41,347 nt of DNA, from contig NZ_BEDT01000007.1 in the NCBI RefSeq assembly GCF_002260845.1, positions 1 to 41,347 on the forward strand. The letters are read 5' to 3'. The notes under the pieces were generated by a model that saw only the letters and a list, made by a program, of their open reading frames with translations, made no database searches and was not told where the DNA came from. A program made the position numbers and the translations under genes. Position 1 is the stretch's first letter. The number at the start of each line of letters is the position of its first letter. The stretch comes from Pseudolactococcus reticulitermitis. Its GTDB lineage: Bacteria; Bacillota; Bacilli; Lactobacillales; Streptococcaceae. Below, piece after piece: positions 1-7,948 of this stretch.

Positions 1-573
1 ATCGCGATGATGGTAGGTTTCTGCTGCATAGACCGTTGCTACACCGCCTAAGCCTACCAGTAAAAGTAAAATGGCGAATAGACTTTTAGCACCTTGGAAA
101 CGTCTGAAGCCGATGGTTGCAATACTTACTAATAGGAACAGACCAACGAGGATGACTAGCGGTCTTGCCACATCGCCTGTTGTCGGCAAGGCAGTTGTTG
201 CGTTATTGCCTGTTGTGGGTAGCGGCGTAGTCGCTACTGTACCAGCTGCTTTTCGACTGACTTGATACGTTTTAGACTCGCCCGCTTTCAAAGTCCCGAC
301 TTTAAACGTGACTTGTTTCATGTCCTTATCGTGGAAAATCGTAGGTAAATCAGCTTCAAACGTGACATTGGTGCCCGTTTTCCCACTGATGTTTTTAATC
401 GTCAAATCAGCGATTTCAGCACCTGACTTGCTCTCTTTGTTTTCGACGACGGTCAGTTCAAAATGATCTGAACCTCCCGTGTCTGCAGCGTGCGCAATAC
501 TTGGAAAACTCAGGATAAAGATTGTCCCGAGCATCAAGATTAAGGCACTTAATTTTTTAAGTCTTGTTTTCAT
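1..573 (-). CDS. LPXTG-type surface protein, partial at the window edge
   Basis: The reading frame is open from an ATG at 573, preceded by an AGGAGGGG ribosome site, to the window edge: 191 codons with no stop. The product starts with a signal peptide (hydrophobic 9-24, cut probably after AHA, about residue 29). A short extracellular domain resembling Ig-like or CARDB folds follows, then two LPTTG motifs at 118-122 and 129-133, a hydrophobic segment 137-156 and an RR charge pair. That is a typical sortase signal. The protein does not end there: a second hydrophobic segment (165-183) and further residues follow. Either the sorting signal is internal or this is a two-helix membrane protein. The function of the rest is not visible. 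Confidence 0.8.
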   Translation of the reverse strand, partial: MKTRLKKLSALILMLGTIFILSFPSIAHAADTGGSDHFELTVVENKESKSGAEIADLTIKNISGKTGTNVTFEADLPTIFHDKDMKQVTFKVGTLKAGESKTYQVSRKAAGTVATTPLPTTGNNATTALPTTGDVARPLVILVGLFLLVSIATIGFRRFQGAKSLFAILLLLVGLGGVATVYAAETYHHRD

Positions 574-825
574 ATTGTCTCCCCTCCTATTATTAACATT
601 TTCTCATTCAAAAACCGTCCCCTGGCTGCGCATGGTAGCCCATCTCCTCCCAACTATCAAGATATAATTTTCATGGTTTAATGCCAATTTTTCCTTATCC
701 ACATAATCATTTTATCATATTTATCTTAATGTAAAAAGCGATATACTCATTTTATAACAAATAAAACCTGAAAACACTCCACAAACTTAAGTTTTGTGGA
801 CGCATCATGGATTTTTTCAAGGCAC
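574..825. other. Intergenic region between the surface-protein gene and tig
   Basis: AT-rich spacer. The minus-strand half nearest the surface-protein gene holds the GGGAGGAG sequence and the hairpin noted for the leader ORF. The rest (660-790) is very AT-rich and probably carries the promoter, but I could not fix a convincing -35/-10 pair. Confidence 0.4.
604..633 (-). CDS. Possible 9-residue leader ORF before the surface protein
   Basis: ATG at 633 is preceded by GGGAGGAG (644-651) with 10 nt spacing and reads nine codons (MRSQGTVFE) to a TGA at 604-606, 31 nt before the surface-protein start. An imperfect hairpin TGGGCT/AGCCA overlaps the ATG. This may be a translated leader or simply a structured 5' UTR. 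There is no homology support. Confidence 0.25.
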   Translation of the reverse strand: MRSQGTVFE

Positions 826-852
826 AAAAAAACGAGCACACGGCTCGTTTTC
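826..852 (-). terminator. Terminator of tig
   Basis: On the minus strand a stem AACGAGC/GCTCGTT with a five-base loop is followed by a run of seven T. It lies 15 nt after the tig stop. Confidence 0.9.
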
Positions 853-866
853 TATCAGTTTAAGAC

Positions 867-2150
867 TTATTTCACAACCACAGTAGATGTAATCACTTCA
901 ACTGCTTTTTTAGCTGCGATATCGTGTTTCAACATATCAGTTGGCAAAAGTTTTTCAACTTGCGCTTTAGGCATGTTGTAAGTTTCAGCCAATTCAGCAA
1001 CTTCAGTGTCGATTTCATCTTGTGTTGTTTCGAAGTTTTCAGCAGCTGCAATAGCTTCGATGACCAAGTTTGTGCGAACACGTTTGTCAGCGTCACCTTC
1101 AAATTGTGCGTGAAGCTGTTCTTCAGATGTACCAGTTAATTGGTAGTACATGTCAGGCGCGATACCTTGTTGTTGCATGTTACCAAGAAATTCATTCATG
1201 GCACGGTGAACTTCATCGTGAACCATTTCGCTTGGCAATTCAACGATTTCAGCGTTAGCAACAGCAAGCTCGATTGCAGCAGTTTCAACAGCGTCAGTGT
1301 ATTGCGTTTCTTTTTCTTCAGTTAATTGTGCTTGGTATTTTGCTTTGAGTTCAGCCAAAGTTTCAACTTCTTCGTCGATGTCTTTTGCTAATTCATCGTC
1401 CAATTCGGGCACTTCTTTTGCTTTCACTTCATGGATTGTTGTTGTGAAAACAGCTTCTTTACCCGCTAAATCTTCAGCTTGGTAATCTTCTGGGAAAGTA
1501 ACCGTTACTTCAACCGTTTCGCCAGCCTTATGACCGACTAATTGTTCTTCATAACCTGGGATGAATGACCCTGAACCCAATTCAAGGCTGTGGTTTTGTG
1601 CAGTCCCGCCATCAAAAGCAACGCCGTCAACTTTACCTTCGAAATCAATGACAACAGTGTCGCCGTTTTCAGCAGCCTCTTCTTTGATGACTAATTCAGC
1701 AAGATTTTTTTGAGCTGCTTCGATTTTCGCGTCAACATCAGCATCTGTCACGTCTTTGTCAACATCAACTGAGACTTCAAGGTTTTTATAGTCGCCAAGT
1801 TTGACTTCAGGTTTCACGACAACCTCAGCTGTGATTTCCCAGTCTTCGCCTTTGTTCATTGATTTGATGTCAATTTTTGGTTGCGCAACTGGATCGATAC
1901 CACTTTCAGCAACTGCTGCTTCATAGCTTTCAGGCAAAACAGCGTTCAAAGCCTCTTCGTAAAGTGCTTCTTCACCATACATTTTATTGAAAACAGTACG
2001 TGAGACTTTACCTTTACGGAAACCAGGTACGTTAAGGTTCTTTTTAACTTTGTTAAACGCTGTATCAAGACCTTTGGCAATCATGTCTTGACCGATTGTG
2101 AACGTCAACGTCCCGTTATTTACACCCGTTTTTTCAAAACTTGCAGTCAT
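867..2150 (-). CDS. tig: Trigger factor, ribosome-bound chaperone
   Basis: At 427 residues this is full length for trigger factor, which binds ribosomal protein L23 at the exit tunnel and shields nascent chains. The ribosome-docking signature GFRKGK is at 43-48. A FKBP-type prolyl isomerase domain lies at about 160-245 ([10 protein letters not shown] ... [11 protein letters not shown]), followed by the helical C-terminal arms. The start is fixed by TTAGGAGAAATACAA before ATG. The gene is monocistronic, with its own promoter and terminator. Codon use is that of a highly expressed gene. Confidence 0.97.
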   Translation of the reverse strand: MTASFEKTGVNNGTLTFTIGQDMIAKGLDTAFNKVKKNLNVPGFRKGKVSRTVFNKMYGEEALYEEALNAVLPESYEAAVAESGIDPVAQPKIDIKSMNKGEDWEITAEVVVKPEVKLGDYKNLEVSVDVDKDVTDADVDAKIEAAQKNLAELVIKEEAAENGDTVVIDFEGKVDGVAFDGGTAQNHSLELGSGSFIPGYEEQLVGHKAGETVEVTVTFPEDYQAEDLAGKEAVFTTTIHEVKAKEVPELDDELAKDIDEEVETLAELKAKYQAQLTEEKETQYTDAVETAAIELAVANAEIVELPSEMVHDEVHRAMNEFLGNMQQQGIAPDMYYQLTGTSEEQLHAQFEGDADKRVRTNLVIEAIAAAENFETTQDEIDTEVAELAETYNMPKAQVEKLLPTDMLKHDIAAKKAVEVITSTVVVK

Positions 2151-2195
2151 TTGTATTTCTCCTAAATTTATAATCTATTTTATTTCAACTTGTTC

Positions 2196-2224
2196 ATTTT
2201 AGCATAATCAGGCTTAAAAATCAA
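2196..2224 (-). promoter_or_regulatory. Promoter of tig
   Basis: On the minus strand, -35 TTGATT (2219-2224) and -10 TAAAAT (2196-2201) are 17 nt apart. The -10 is preceded by TGC, giving an extended -10. Confidence 0.75.
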
Positions 2225-2273
2225 GAATCATCCCCGTCATTTCGCTATTTTTAGACGGTTTTAGTGCTTTTCT

Positions 2274-2462
2274 TTATTTTCCGTTCAATTTAGCGAAAAA
2301 GTCTTGCCAAACACTAGGTTTAAAGATGTCAGCTGGATTTTTACCGCCTAGACCACCATAGCCTAACATGAGCCCTAGCACAATGGCCAAAATGACTAAA
2401 ATCACAACCAATAAAATCAAGGAAATTCGGAACCCTAAGAATTTGACAGTTCGCTTAAACAT
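2274..2462 (-). CDS. epuA: EpuA-like small membrane protein
   Basis: A 62-residue protein with one membrane helix (about 10-36) and a short outward tail containing a GYGGLGG stretch and a Trp. This is the pattern of the EpuA family (often misnamed 'RNA polymerase subunit beta'), which follows murA in streptococci. I chose ATG at 2462 because AAGGAG sits 7 nt before it. Longer readings have no ribosome site. It overlaps the end of murA by 8 nt, so translation is probably coupled. Its exact role is unknown. Confidence 0.75.
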   Translation of the reverse strand: MFKRTVKFLGFRISLILLVVILVILAIVLGLMLGYGGLGGKNPADIFKPSVWQDFFAKLNGK

Positions 2463-3738
2463 AGGCAGTCTCCTTGTCGTTAATCCGTTTAATATCTGCA
2501 CCTAGACTGGCTAACTTGTCATGGAATTTGTAGTAGCCACGATCTAAATGCTTCAAATTACCAACGGTCGTCGTGCCCTCAGCCACCATGCCTAGCAAAA
2601 TGAGCGCCGCGCTCGCACGTAAGTCTGTCGAGCGCACCTCAGCACCCGACAGGTTGCCCCCACCTTGAATCAAGGCTGTATTTCTCGAAATATCAACAAA
2701 AAGTCCCATCCGACGCATTTCTTCCAGATGTTGGAAACGATTTTCAAAAACCGTTTCGATCATCATCGACTCGCCTTCAGCAATGGCTTGAGCCACTGTC
2801 ATTTGGGCTTGCATATCCGTTGGGAAACCCGGATGTGGCAGGGTCTTAACCGTCACTGGTTTCAATCTTTCAGGACCGATAACCCGAATCCCATCTTCTT
2901 CTTGGATAATGTCCACGCCCATTTCTGAGAGTTTTGACAGCAGGGGGCGGTTGTGTTCACGGACAGCATCTAAAATCAAAACATTCCCTTGAGTAATGGC
3001 GGCAGCGACCATGAAAGTCCCTGCTTCGATCCGATCCTGTACGACATTATGGTGGGCACCGTGCATCTTTTCAACCCCTTTGATGATGATGGTATCTGTC
3101 CCTGCACCTTTAACATTAGCGCCCATTTTATTGAGCAGATTGGCAAGGTCAACGATTTCAGGTTCACGCGCAGCGTTTTCCAAAATCATGGTGCCTTTGG
3201 CGAGAGTCGCTGCCATCATGATATTTTGGGTCGCACCGACTGATGGAAAGTCCATATAAAAATGCGCGCCATGGAGGTCATCCGCTTTCGCTTCGATAAA
3301 GCCACCGTTTTGCGTAATGTCTGCACCCATGGCTTGCAAACCACGGATATGCAAATCAATCGGACGTGACCCAATCGTACAACCGCCAGGCATGGACACA
3401 CGGGCATGACCGTTCCGAGCAAGAATCGGCCCCAGCACAACGATAGAGGCGCGCATTTGGCTGACGTATTCATATGGTGCTTCTATCGCAATCTCTGTCG
3501 CAGCCTGGGTCATGACGCGTTTCTCAGCTTCATCGAAAACCAGCGGGATATTGAGATGTTTCACCACGGCATTCATCGTGTAGACGTCGCTAAGAATCGG
3601 CACGTTATTGAGTACCGTTTCGCCCTCGGAAGGGAGAATTGCCGCCGCTAAAAGGGGTAAGACCGCATTTTTAGCGCCTTCAATTTCAACGTCACCTATT
3701 AATCGGGTGTGACCACCCTTTACTATTATTTTATCCAT
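2455..3738 (-). CDS. murA: UDP-N-acetylglucosamine 1-carboxyvinyltransferase
   Basis: MurA carries out the first committed step of peptidoglycan synthesis, transferring enolpyruvate from PEP to UDP-GlcNAc. The 427 residues match the family length. Visible signatures are AKNAVLPLL (K23, N24), the active-site loop [13 protein letters not shown] with C120 (the fosfomycin-reactive Cys), and [11 protein letters not shown] near the C-terminal domain hinge. Firmicutes often have two MurA paralogues, and from this sequence alone I cannot say which this is. It is cotranscribed with epuA. Upstream is an extended -10 TGATATAAT. The ribosome site (AAAGTGAACTG) is weak. Confidence 0.95.
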   Translation of the reverse strand: MDKIIVKGGHTRLIGDVEIEGAKNAVLPLLAAAILPSEGETVLNNVPILSDVYTMNAVVKHLNIPLVFDEAEKRVMTQAATEIAIEAPYEYVSQMRASIVVLGPILARNGHARVSMPGGCTIGSRPIDLHIRGLQAMGADITQNGGFIEAKADDLHGAHFYMDFPSVGATQNIMMAATLAKGTMILENAAREPEIVDLANLLNKMGANVKGAGTDTIIIKGVEKMHGAHHNVVQDRIEAGTFMVAAAITQGNVLILDAVREHNRPLLSKLSEMGVDIIQEEDGIRVIGPERLKPVTVKTLPHPGFPTDMQAQMTVAQAIAEGESMMIETVFENRFQHLEEMRRMGLFVDISRNTALIQGGGNLSGAEVRSTDLRASAALILLGMVAEGTTTVGNLKHLDRGYYKFHDKLASLGADIKRINDKETAYV

Positions 3739-3820
3739 CAGTTCACTTTCACATTTTATCTTATTACAAAATTATATCATATTTCTTTTTTTCGTGTTGC
3801 AAACACGGACAAAGTCAAAT

Positions 3821-3842
3821 AACGTTAGGCTAAGCTAACGTT
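3821..3842. terminator. Perfect 8-bp hairpin after the IMPase gene
   Basis: AACGTTAG and CTAACGTT flank a six-base loop just downstream of the minus-strand IMPase gene and upstream of murA. No clear T run follows on the minus strand, so termination would be weak. It may instead be an operator. Confidence 0.4.
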
Positions 3843-3853
3843 ATCATTTGTGT

Positions 3854-4621
3854 TTATTTGAGATAGGCACTGAGTGCTGCCAGTTGATTGCTCGGGACGG
3901 ACATCATCATCTGACGCCCCTCAAAATCTAGCGGCCGACCATCAAGTTGCTGCGTGACATAGCCAAAAGGGGCAATCAAAACCGCACCCGCCGCATAATC
4001 CCATGGCGATAGGTTACTGAAATATCCCCATATCTTGCCCTCTAGGATATTCACATACTCGATACCAGCGCTACCAATCGCCCGCACTCCCAAGCTTTCA
4101 TGGCTCAAGTCCAACAAGCCACCCGCATTCGTCCGATACATATAGGTATTCACGCCGATGAGACTTTGGCGCAAAGGCTTGGGCGTCAAGCTAATCTGCT
4201 TGTCATTCTTATAAGACCTTATGCCGTTCCCCCAGTAAAGATTGTCGTTCATGACATCTAGGATAACGCCGATTTTACCGATGCCGTTTTCATAGTAAGC
4301 CAGCATGACCGCAAAATGATCTCTTTGCACGATGAAATTCGTCGTCCCATCAATCGGATCCAGCACCCAGACATTGCCGTCTTGAATAGCGTGTCTCACG
4401 TCATTTTCTTCCGCTAAAAGATGATCCCCGGGAAATGTCGTCTGGATTTGTGCCAAGATTTGATCTTGGACGTCTCGGTCGAGATTAGTCACCAAATCAT
4501 CGAAATGCGATTTCTCAGAAATTTCAAGGTCATCTGACAGATGTTGTCTGATAAACCCACCCGCTTGTCTAACGACATTTTTGGCAAACTCAAGCTTGAT
4601 ATTTAACAAATTGGCGCTCAC
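3854..4621 (-). CDS. Inositol monophosphatase family protein
   Basis: A 255-residue Mg-dependent phosphatase of the IMPase/SuhB superfamily. The metal-binding set is present: E71, then DPIDGTTN with D88 and D91, and the second motif WDYAAGAVL near residue 207. The substrate in Firmicutes is uncertain; a sugar or inositol phosphate, or a nucleotide such as pAp, is possible. The start is a GTG at 4621 placed after a strong GGAGGTGACC. It overlaps the end of the UPF0223 gene, so it is the third gene of the spx operon. Confidence 0.88.
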   Translation of the reverse strand: MSANLLNIKLEFAKNVVRQAGGFIRQHLSDDLEISEKSHFDDLVTNLDRDVQDQILAQIQTTFPGDHLLAEENDVRHAIQDGNVWVLDPIDGTTNFIVQRDHFAVMLAYYENGIGKIGVILDVMNDNLYWGNGIRSYKNDKQISLTPKPLRQSLIGVNTYMYRTNAGGLLDLSHESLGVRAIGSAGIEYVNILEGKIWGYFSNLSPWDYAAGAVLIAPFGYVTQQLDGRPLDFEGRQMMMSVPSNQLAALSAYLK

Positions 4622-4874
4622 TTTTGGTCACCTCCTGAAGGGCACGGTAGCTTGAATAGCCTGAGGCTTTTTCAAACTCACGATCCAGTTGCTTTTCTGC
4701 CATTTTAGATGGCACGACTTGTTTAAATTGGCGATAGGCTGCTAAAAATGCCTCACGTGACACTTTTGTTTCGTAAAAAGCCTCGACTTGATTAAAAAAG
4801 GAAATGACCGCAGCCATTTCCTCTCCTGTCCAGGTCAAATCCAAGGGATATTGATAACTGTTATTGGCTGACAT
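4590..4874 (-). CDS. UPF0223 family protein
   Basis: A 94-residue helical protein with the UPF0223 (YktA-like) hallmarks [12 protein letters not shown] at the N-terminus, then [25 protein letters not shown]. The function of the family is unknown. AGGAG, placed inside the end of spx, precedes the ATG at 8 nt, and the spx stop is only 3 nt away. The 3' end overlaps the IMPase start by 32 nt. The trio spx, UPF0223, IMPase is therefore tightly coupled. Confidence 0.85.
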   Translation of the reverse strand: MSANNSYQYPLDLTWTGEEMAAVISFFNQVEAFYETKVSREAFLAAYRQFKQVVPSKMAEKQLDREFEKASGYSSYRALQEVTKSERQFVKYQA

Positions 4875-4877
4875 CTA

Positions 4878-5273
4878 TTAGGCTCCTGAACTCATGACAT
4901 CTCTTAATTCGGCTTGACGATATGAACGCGGCAAAAAAGCACGGATTTCATCTTCATTAAAGCCAATTTGCATCCGCTTATCATCCATAATAATGGGTCT
5001 GCGTAAGAGACTAGGGTGCTCTGAAATAAGGACGAGTAGCTGATTGATCGTCAAATCATCGACATCGACATTTAGTTTTTGAAAGACTTTACTCCGAGTC
5101 GAGATGATATCCTCTGTCCCATTTTCAGTTTTAGATAAAATAGCTTTCAGATCATCAGCTGTCATCGGTTGCGTCAATATATTGTGTTCCTCATAAGCCA
5201 CCCCGTAACTATCAAGCCAGGCGCGTGCCTTACGACAAGACGTACAACTAGGTGACAAATACAAATTAATCAT
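4878..5273 (-). CDS. spx: Spx/ArsC-family transcriptional regulator
   Basis: A 131-residue thioredoxin-fold regulator that binds the RNA polymerase alpha C-terminal domain and redirects transcription under disulfide stress. The redox switch CTSC (C10, C13) is present, as are the RRPIIMDD segment and the acidic C-terminal half typical of Spx rather than arsenate reductase. Lactococci carry several Spx paralogues, and I cannot assign which one. The ATG at 5273 has no good Shine-Dalgarno. A short leader ORF with a strong site ends just upstream and may deliver ribosomes to it. Confidence 0.9.
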   Translation of the reverse strand: MINLYLSPSCTSCRKARAWLDSYGVAYEEHNILTQPMTADDLKAILSKTENGTEDIISTRSKVFQKLNVDVDDLTINQLLVLISEHPSLLRRPIIMDDKRMQIGFNEDEIRAFLPRSYRQAELRDVMSSGA

Positions 5274-5280
5274 AATTATC

Positions 5281-5301
5281 TCAATTCATTAATCTACTCA
5301 T
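5281..5301 (-). CDS. Six-residue leader ORF before spx
   Basis: ATG at 5301 is preceded by GGAGG (5307-5311) at 5 nt. It encodes MSRLMN and stops with TGA 7 nt before the spx ATG, in another frame. Because spx lacks its own ribosome site, reinitiation from this ORF is a likely route for its translation. This is seen in sequence; the function is inference. Confidence 0.45.
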   Translation of the reverse strand: MSRLMN

Positions 5302-5344
5302 TCAAGCCTCCAATCGAAACGCAAGATTTGATGCGTGAATGAGT
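5296..5344 (-). promoter_or_regulatory. Structured 5' leader of spx
   Basis: On the minus strand a 9-bp perfect outer stem (ACTCATTCA, 5336-5344, with TGAATGAGT, 5296-5304) encloses a 4-bp inner hairpin CGCA/TGCG (5320-5335) and an exposed GGAGG. The outer stem covers the ATG of the leader ORF. It could gate translation, for example by temperature or an effector. Confidence 0.45.
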
Positions 5345-5372
5345 TTATCACTAATATTATAAGTTACTAGTC

Positions 5373-5406
5373 TCTACATTATACCAAAATTTTGATATAA
5401 TGTAGA
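5373..5406. promoter_or_regulatory. Palindromic divergent promoter between spx and the Tad2-like gene
   Basis: Arms TCTACATTATA (5373-5383) and TATAATGTAGA (5396-5406) are perfect inverted repeats, and the centre CAAAATTTTG is itself a palindrome. Each arm contains a TATAAT -10 for one strand and a TCTACA -35-like hexamer for the other, both at 17 nt spacing. The two promoters overlap completely and face opposite ways. Confidence 0.7.
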
Positions 5407-5407
5407 C

Positions 5408-5647
5408 ATGAATTTTGAACAAATCTTACCATTTCTCAAAAACGGCGGCAAAGCTGTTCGCACACAAGGCTGGGGTGACGCCGAAAACTTCGTCAAACTC
5501 TACGATACGCTCCAATTAGCAGATGGTCAAAAACTAGAGGTCACACCCTATTTTTTGATTCATGTCTCAGGCGAGGGCGAAGGTTACTCTATGTGGAGTC
5601 CCACTCCGTGTGATGTCCTAGCCAATGACTGGCAAGTTGTCGACTAA
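5408..5647 (+). CDS. DUF2829 / Tad2-like small protein
   Basis: A 79-residue protein with the outline of DUF2829: MNFEQ.L..LKNGGKAVRTQGW at the start and a WSPTPCDVLANDWQVV ending, matching the usual W..T..D.LA.DW. The family includes phage Tad2, which sequesters the cyclic nucleotide signal of Thoeris defence, and was also filed as the MW1434-type toxin family. Here the gene is chromosomal and divergent from spx, with no phage genes around it. There is no Shine-Dalgarno. The -10 TATAAT ends 6 nt before ATG, so the mRNA is probably leaderless. Nucleotide binding is inferred from the family only. Confidence 0.75.
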   Translation: MNFEQILPFLKNGGKAVRTQGWGDAENFVKLYDTLQLADGQKLEVTPYFLIHVSGEGEGYSMWSPTPCDVLANDWQVVD

Positions 5648-5664
5648 GCTTTTTCTGTCAACGC

Positions 5665-5733
5665 AAAAAACACCTCCAAAGACAGGCTTACAGGTATTGA
5701 TGCTGCTGGTCTGCTACTCATGAGGCGTTTTTT
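5665..5733 (+). terminator. Long-loop terminator after the Tad2-like gene
   Basis: AAAAAACACCTC (5665-5676) pairs with GAGGCGTTTTTT (5722-5733) with a single mismatch, and the second arm ends in a T run. The loop is unusually long (45 nt) and could fold further. Confidence 0.6.
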
Positions 5734-5763
5734 CATATCTAGTTTCAAACGAGGTAAAATCCG

Positions 5764-6486
5764 ATGACCCAATCTACACCCCGAAAAATTCTTGTGACTG
5801 GCTGCGCTTCTGGTATTGGCCTGGCTCAGACCATGCTTTTTTTAGATAAGGGCGACCAAGTCTATGGTGTTGATAAACAAAGGCCACGGGCATTCAATCA
5901 GCCTAACTTTTTCTTTTATCAGGCTGATTTGGCTGGCGACTTGACTGATTTGCTCGCACAACTCCCGCAAACTTTTGATGTGATTTGTCATACTGCTGGT
6001 ATTTTGGACGACTACAAGCCTTTGCTTGAAACATCTGATGCGGACTTTACACAAATCTGGGCAACTAATCTCACGCCTGTCATCACATTCACACGCCATT
6101 TTCTGCCAGAAATGATTGCGCAAAAATCGGGTATTATCATTACCATGTGTTCAATTGCCAGCTTTGTCGCTGGCGGTGGCGGCGCTGCCTATACAACGAG
6201 CAAACACGCCTTGGCTGGTTTTACCAAGCAACTAGCGCTCGATTATGCACGGACTGGTGTGCAAATTTTCGGCATTGCACCCGGCGCAGTGAAAACCGGC
6301 ATGACCCGACAAGATTTTGAAGCCGATAATGGTCAGATGGCCGATTGGGTGGCTGGCGAAACACCGATTGGGCGTTGGGCTGAGCCTTCTGAAATCGCTG
6401 AGCTCACTGCTTTTCTAGCTTCTGGTAAGGCGAGTTACATGCACGGCGAAATCGTTAAGATTGATGGTGGTTGGACGCTGAAATAG
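5764..6486 (+). CDS. SDR-family oxidoreductase (FabG-like)
   Basis: A 240-residue classical short-chain dehydrogenase. The nucleotide-binding motif TGCASGIG lies at about 13-20, the catalytic Ser in MCSIAS and Y-T-T-S-K at about 160, and the C-terminal GEIVKIDGGWTLK is typical of FabG-like enzymes. The protein is close to 3-oxoacyl-ACP reductases, but the fatty-acid cluster is absent, so the substrate is open. GAGG lies 9 nt before the ATG. The gene stands alone between two terminators. Confidence 0.85.
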   Translation: MTQSTPRKILVTGCASGIGLAQTMLFLDKGDQVYGVDKQRPRAFNQPNFFFYQADLAGDLTDLLAQLPQTFDVICHTAGILDDYKPLLETSDADFTQIWATNLTPVITFTRHFLPEMIAQKSGIIITMCSIASFVAGGGGAAYTTSKHALAGFTKQLALDYARTGVQIFGIAPGAVKTGMTRQDFEADNGQMADWVAGETPIGRWAEPSEIAELTAFLASGKASYMHGEIVKIDGGWTLK

Positions 6487-6489
6487 ACT

Positions 6490-6536
6490 AAAAACGCACA
6501 TTAAACCTGGTCTTGCAGGCTTAACGTGCGTTTTTC
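6490..6536. terminator. Bidirectional terminator between the SDR gene and folP
   Basis: AAAACGCAC/GTGCGTTTTT flanks an inner TTAA/TTAA stem. The last folP codons and stop form part of the stem. It has T runs on both strands and serves the two convergent genes. Confidence 0.85.
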
Positions 6537-7948
6537 AAAAGCTCAACAAAACTCGTCATTTGACGGGCTGATTTGACATCGTGAACCCGTAAGACTTTAG
6601 CACCTAGACGGTACATCTCTGTCGCTGCAACCAGCGATAAATCAGCTCTCTCGTCTTTTGGCAATTCAAATAAAAATTTAGCCCAGCCTTTATTAGAAAC
6701 GGCTGTCATAATCGGTCGATTAAAACTCTTTAAATCGCCAACTGCCCGCATCATGGCTAAATCTTGATAAACATCCGAATTTTTCGAGTAGCCAACGCCC
6801 GGATCTAGCGCGATACGTTCCCGCTGAATCCCCGCTGCTTCTAAGCTTGCCAAATTCTCTGTAAACCAAGCCATCATGTCTACCGCTATATCTGCCGAAA
6901 GCTCATGATCCCTCGGGTTAAACATGGTGAGTAACCCGGCAGTCGTTGTTGCCATGAGCGACAGTTTCCTTGGATCATCTGTAAAACCGTTGACGTCATT
7001 GATGATATCAGCACCAGCCTCTATCGCAGCGACCATGACTTCATACTTATAAGTATCGACAGCCACCACAGCATAAGGGTGCGCTTTTTTAATGCCTTGA
7101 ATAACTGGTACAATCCGCTCAATCTCAGCTTCTGGTGTGAGCGGGACAAAGCCGGGTCGGGTCGTCTGACCCCCAACCTCAATCACATCTGCCCCATCAG
7201 CCAACTGTTGCACAGCCTGTGCCAATGAAATGGCAACGCCCCCAACATGCTCGCCATTATAAAAAGACTCAGGACTGACATTCAAAACACCATAAATGAT
7301 ACCGACCTCTTGCGTCAAGTCATGACCATTGGCTTGCCAAATGATGTCCTGACCCTGTAACTTAGCAAGCAAACGTTTGGTGGCACGCCCTCGGTGGTGA
7401 TAATTTAACTGCTCAGCAGTCGTCAACTCGGCAATTGTTTTGCCCGTTTCAGTTAGGAAAATCGTGTCTAGCCCCTTACCAAACTGCCCACGATTTTCTG
7501 GTGAAATCGCTACGCCACCGTGTCCTTCGACGGTCAAAATGTCTTGGTCGGGCGTTATCAGAACGAAAATCGCTGCCAGATAGGCTGAGCGGTCATCATC
7601 TGCACCATACAAATCTTGAACATACTGATTTTCTGCCACTACCGTTGCCAACCCTAAAGCCTTAAATTCCCGAGCAGTCGTCAAGCCAAAGCGCTCTGGA
7701 AAAGCGCGCAAAAACATGCCTGAGTCATCGGCTAAGACATACTCTGTCGGAAGAAAATCGTGGATAAATTGGGCTTTGATGCGCGCATTTAAGGCTTGAT
7801 CATCTGTCGTTTCTGGCGGAAATGCTTGCTCTGGCATCAACTCACGATAATTGACCAACTCAATACCGTAGAGCTTAAAAAACTTCGCAACATCAACTGT
7901 TTTAGCTGAGTTATTTGACGCAAACACAATCCGACGCGGTAAGGTCAT
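6521..7948 (-). CDS. folP: RdgB/HAM1-like NTPase fused to dihydropteroate synthase
   Basis: A 475-residue two-domain protein. Residues 1-195 resemble RdgB/HAM1 (inosine/xanthosine triphosphate pyrophosphatase): ASNNSAKTVDV, LADDSG with the catalytic Asp, FGKGLDTIF and HHRGRA. Residues 210-475 are dihydropteroate synthase, joining pABA to the pterin: LNVSPESF, EVGGQTTRPG, NDVNG, DPGVGYSK, SNKGW (substrate-binding Lys kept) and RVHDV. In L. lactis the HAM1 gene ylgG and folP are, from memory, separate neighbours. The frame is continuous across the junction. The start overlaps the folE stop (ATGA). Last gene of the operon. Confidence 0.9.
   Translation of the reverse strand: MTLPRRIVFASNNSAKTVDVAKFFKLYGIELVNYRELMPEQAFPPETTDDQALNARIKAQFIHDFLPTEYVLADDSGMFLRAFPERFGLTTAREFKALGLATVVAENQYVQDLYGADDDRSAYLAAIFVLITPDQDILTVEGHGGVAISPENRGQFGKGLDTIFLTETGKTIAELTTAEQLNYHHRGRATKRLLAKLQGQDIIWQANGHDLTQEVGIIYGVLNVSPESFYNGEHVGGVAISLAQAVQQLADGADVIEVGGQTTRPGFVPLTPEAEIERIVPVIQGIKKAHPYAVVAVDTYKYEVMVAAIEAGADIINDVNGFTDDPRKLSLMATTTAGLLTMFNPRDHELSADIAVDMMAWFTENLASLEAAGIQRERIALDPGVGYSKNSDVYQDLAMMRAVGDLKSFNRPIMTAVSNKGWAKFLFELPKDERADLSLVAATEMYRLGAKVLRVHDVKSARQMTSFVELLKNAR

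Noticed and set aside
71-265. Plus-strand ORF of 64 codons at the window start
   Set aside because: It lies opposite the partial surface-protein gene, which has a signal peptide, LPTTG motifs and a strong ribosome site; the ORF has none.
3793-3807. Hairpin CGTGTT/AACACG upstream of murA
   Set aside because: The T run lies on the wrong side for a minus-strand terminator and no plus-strand gene ends here.
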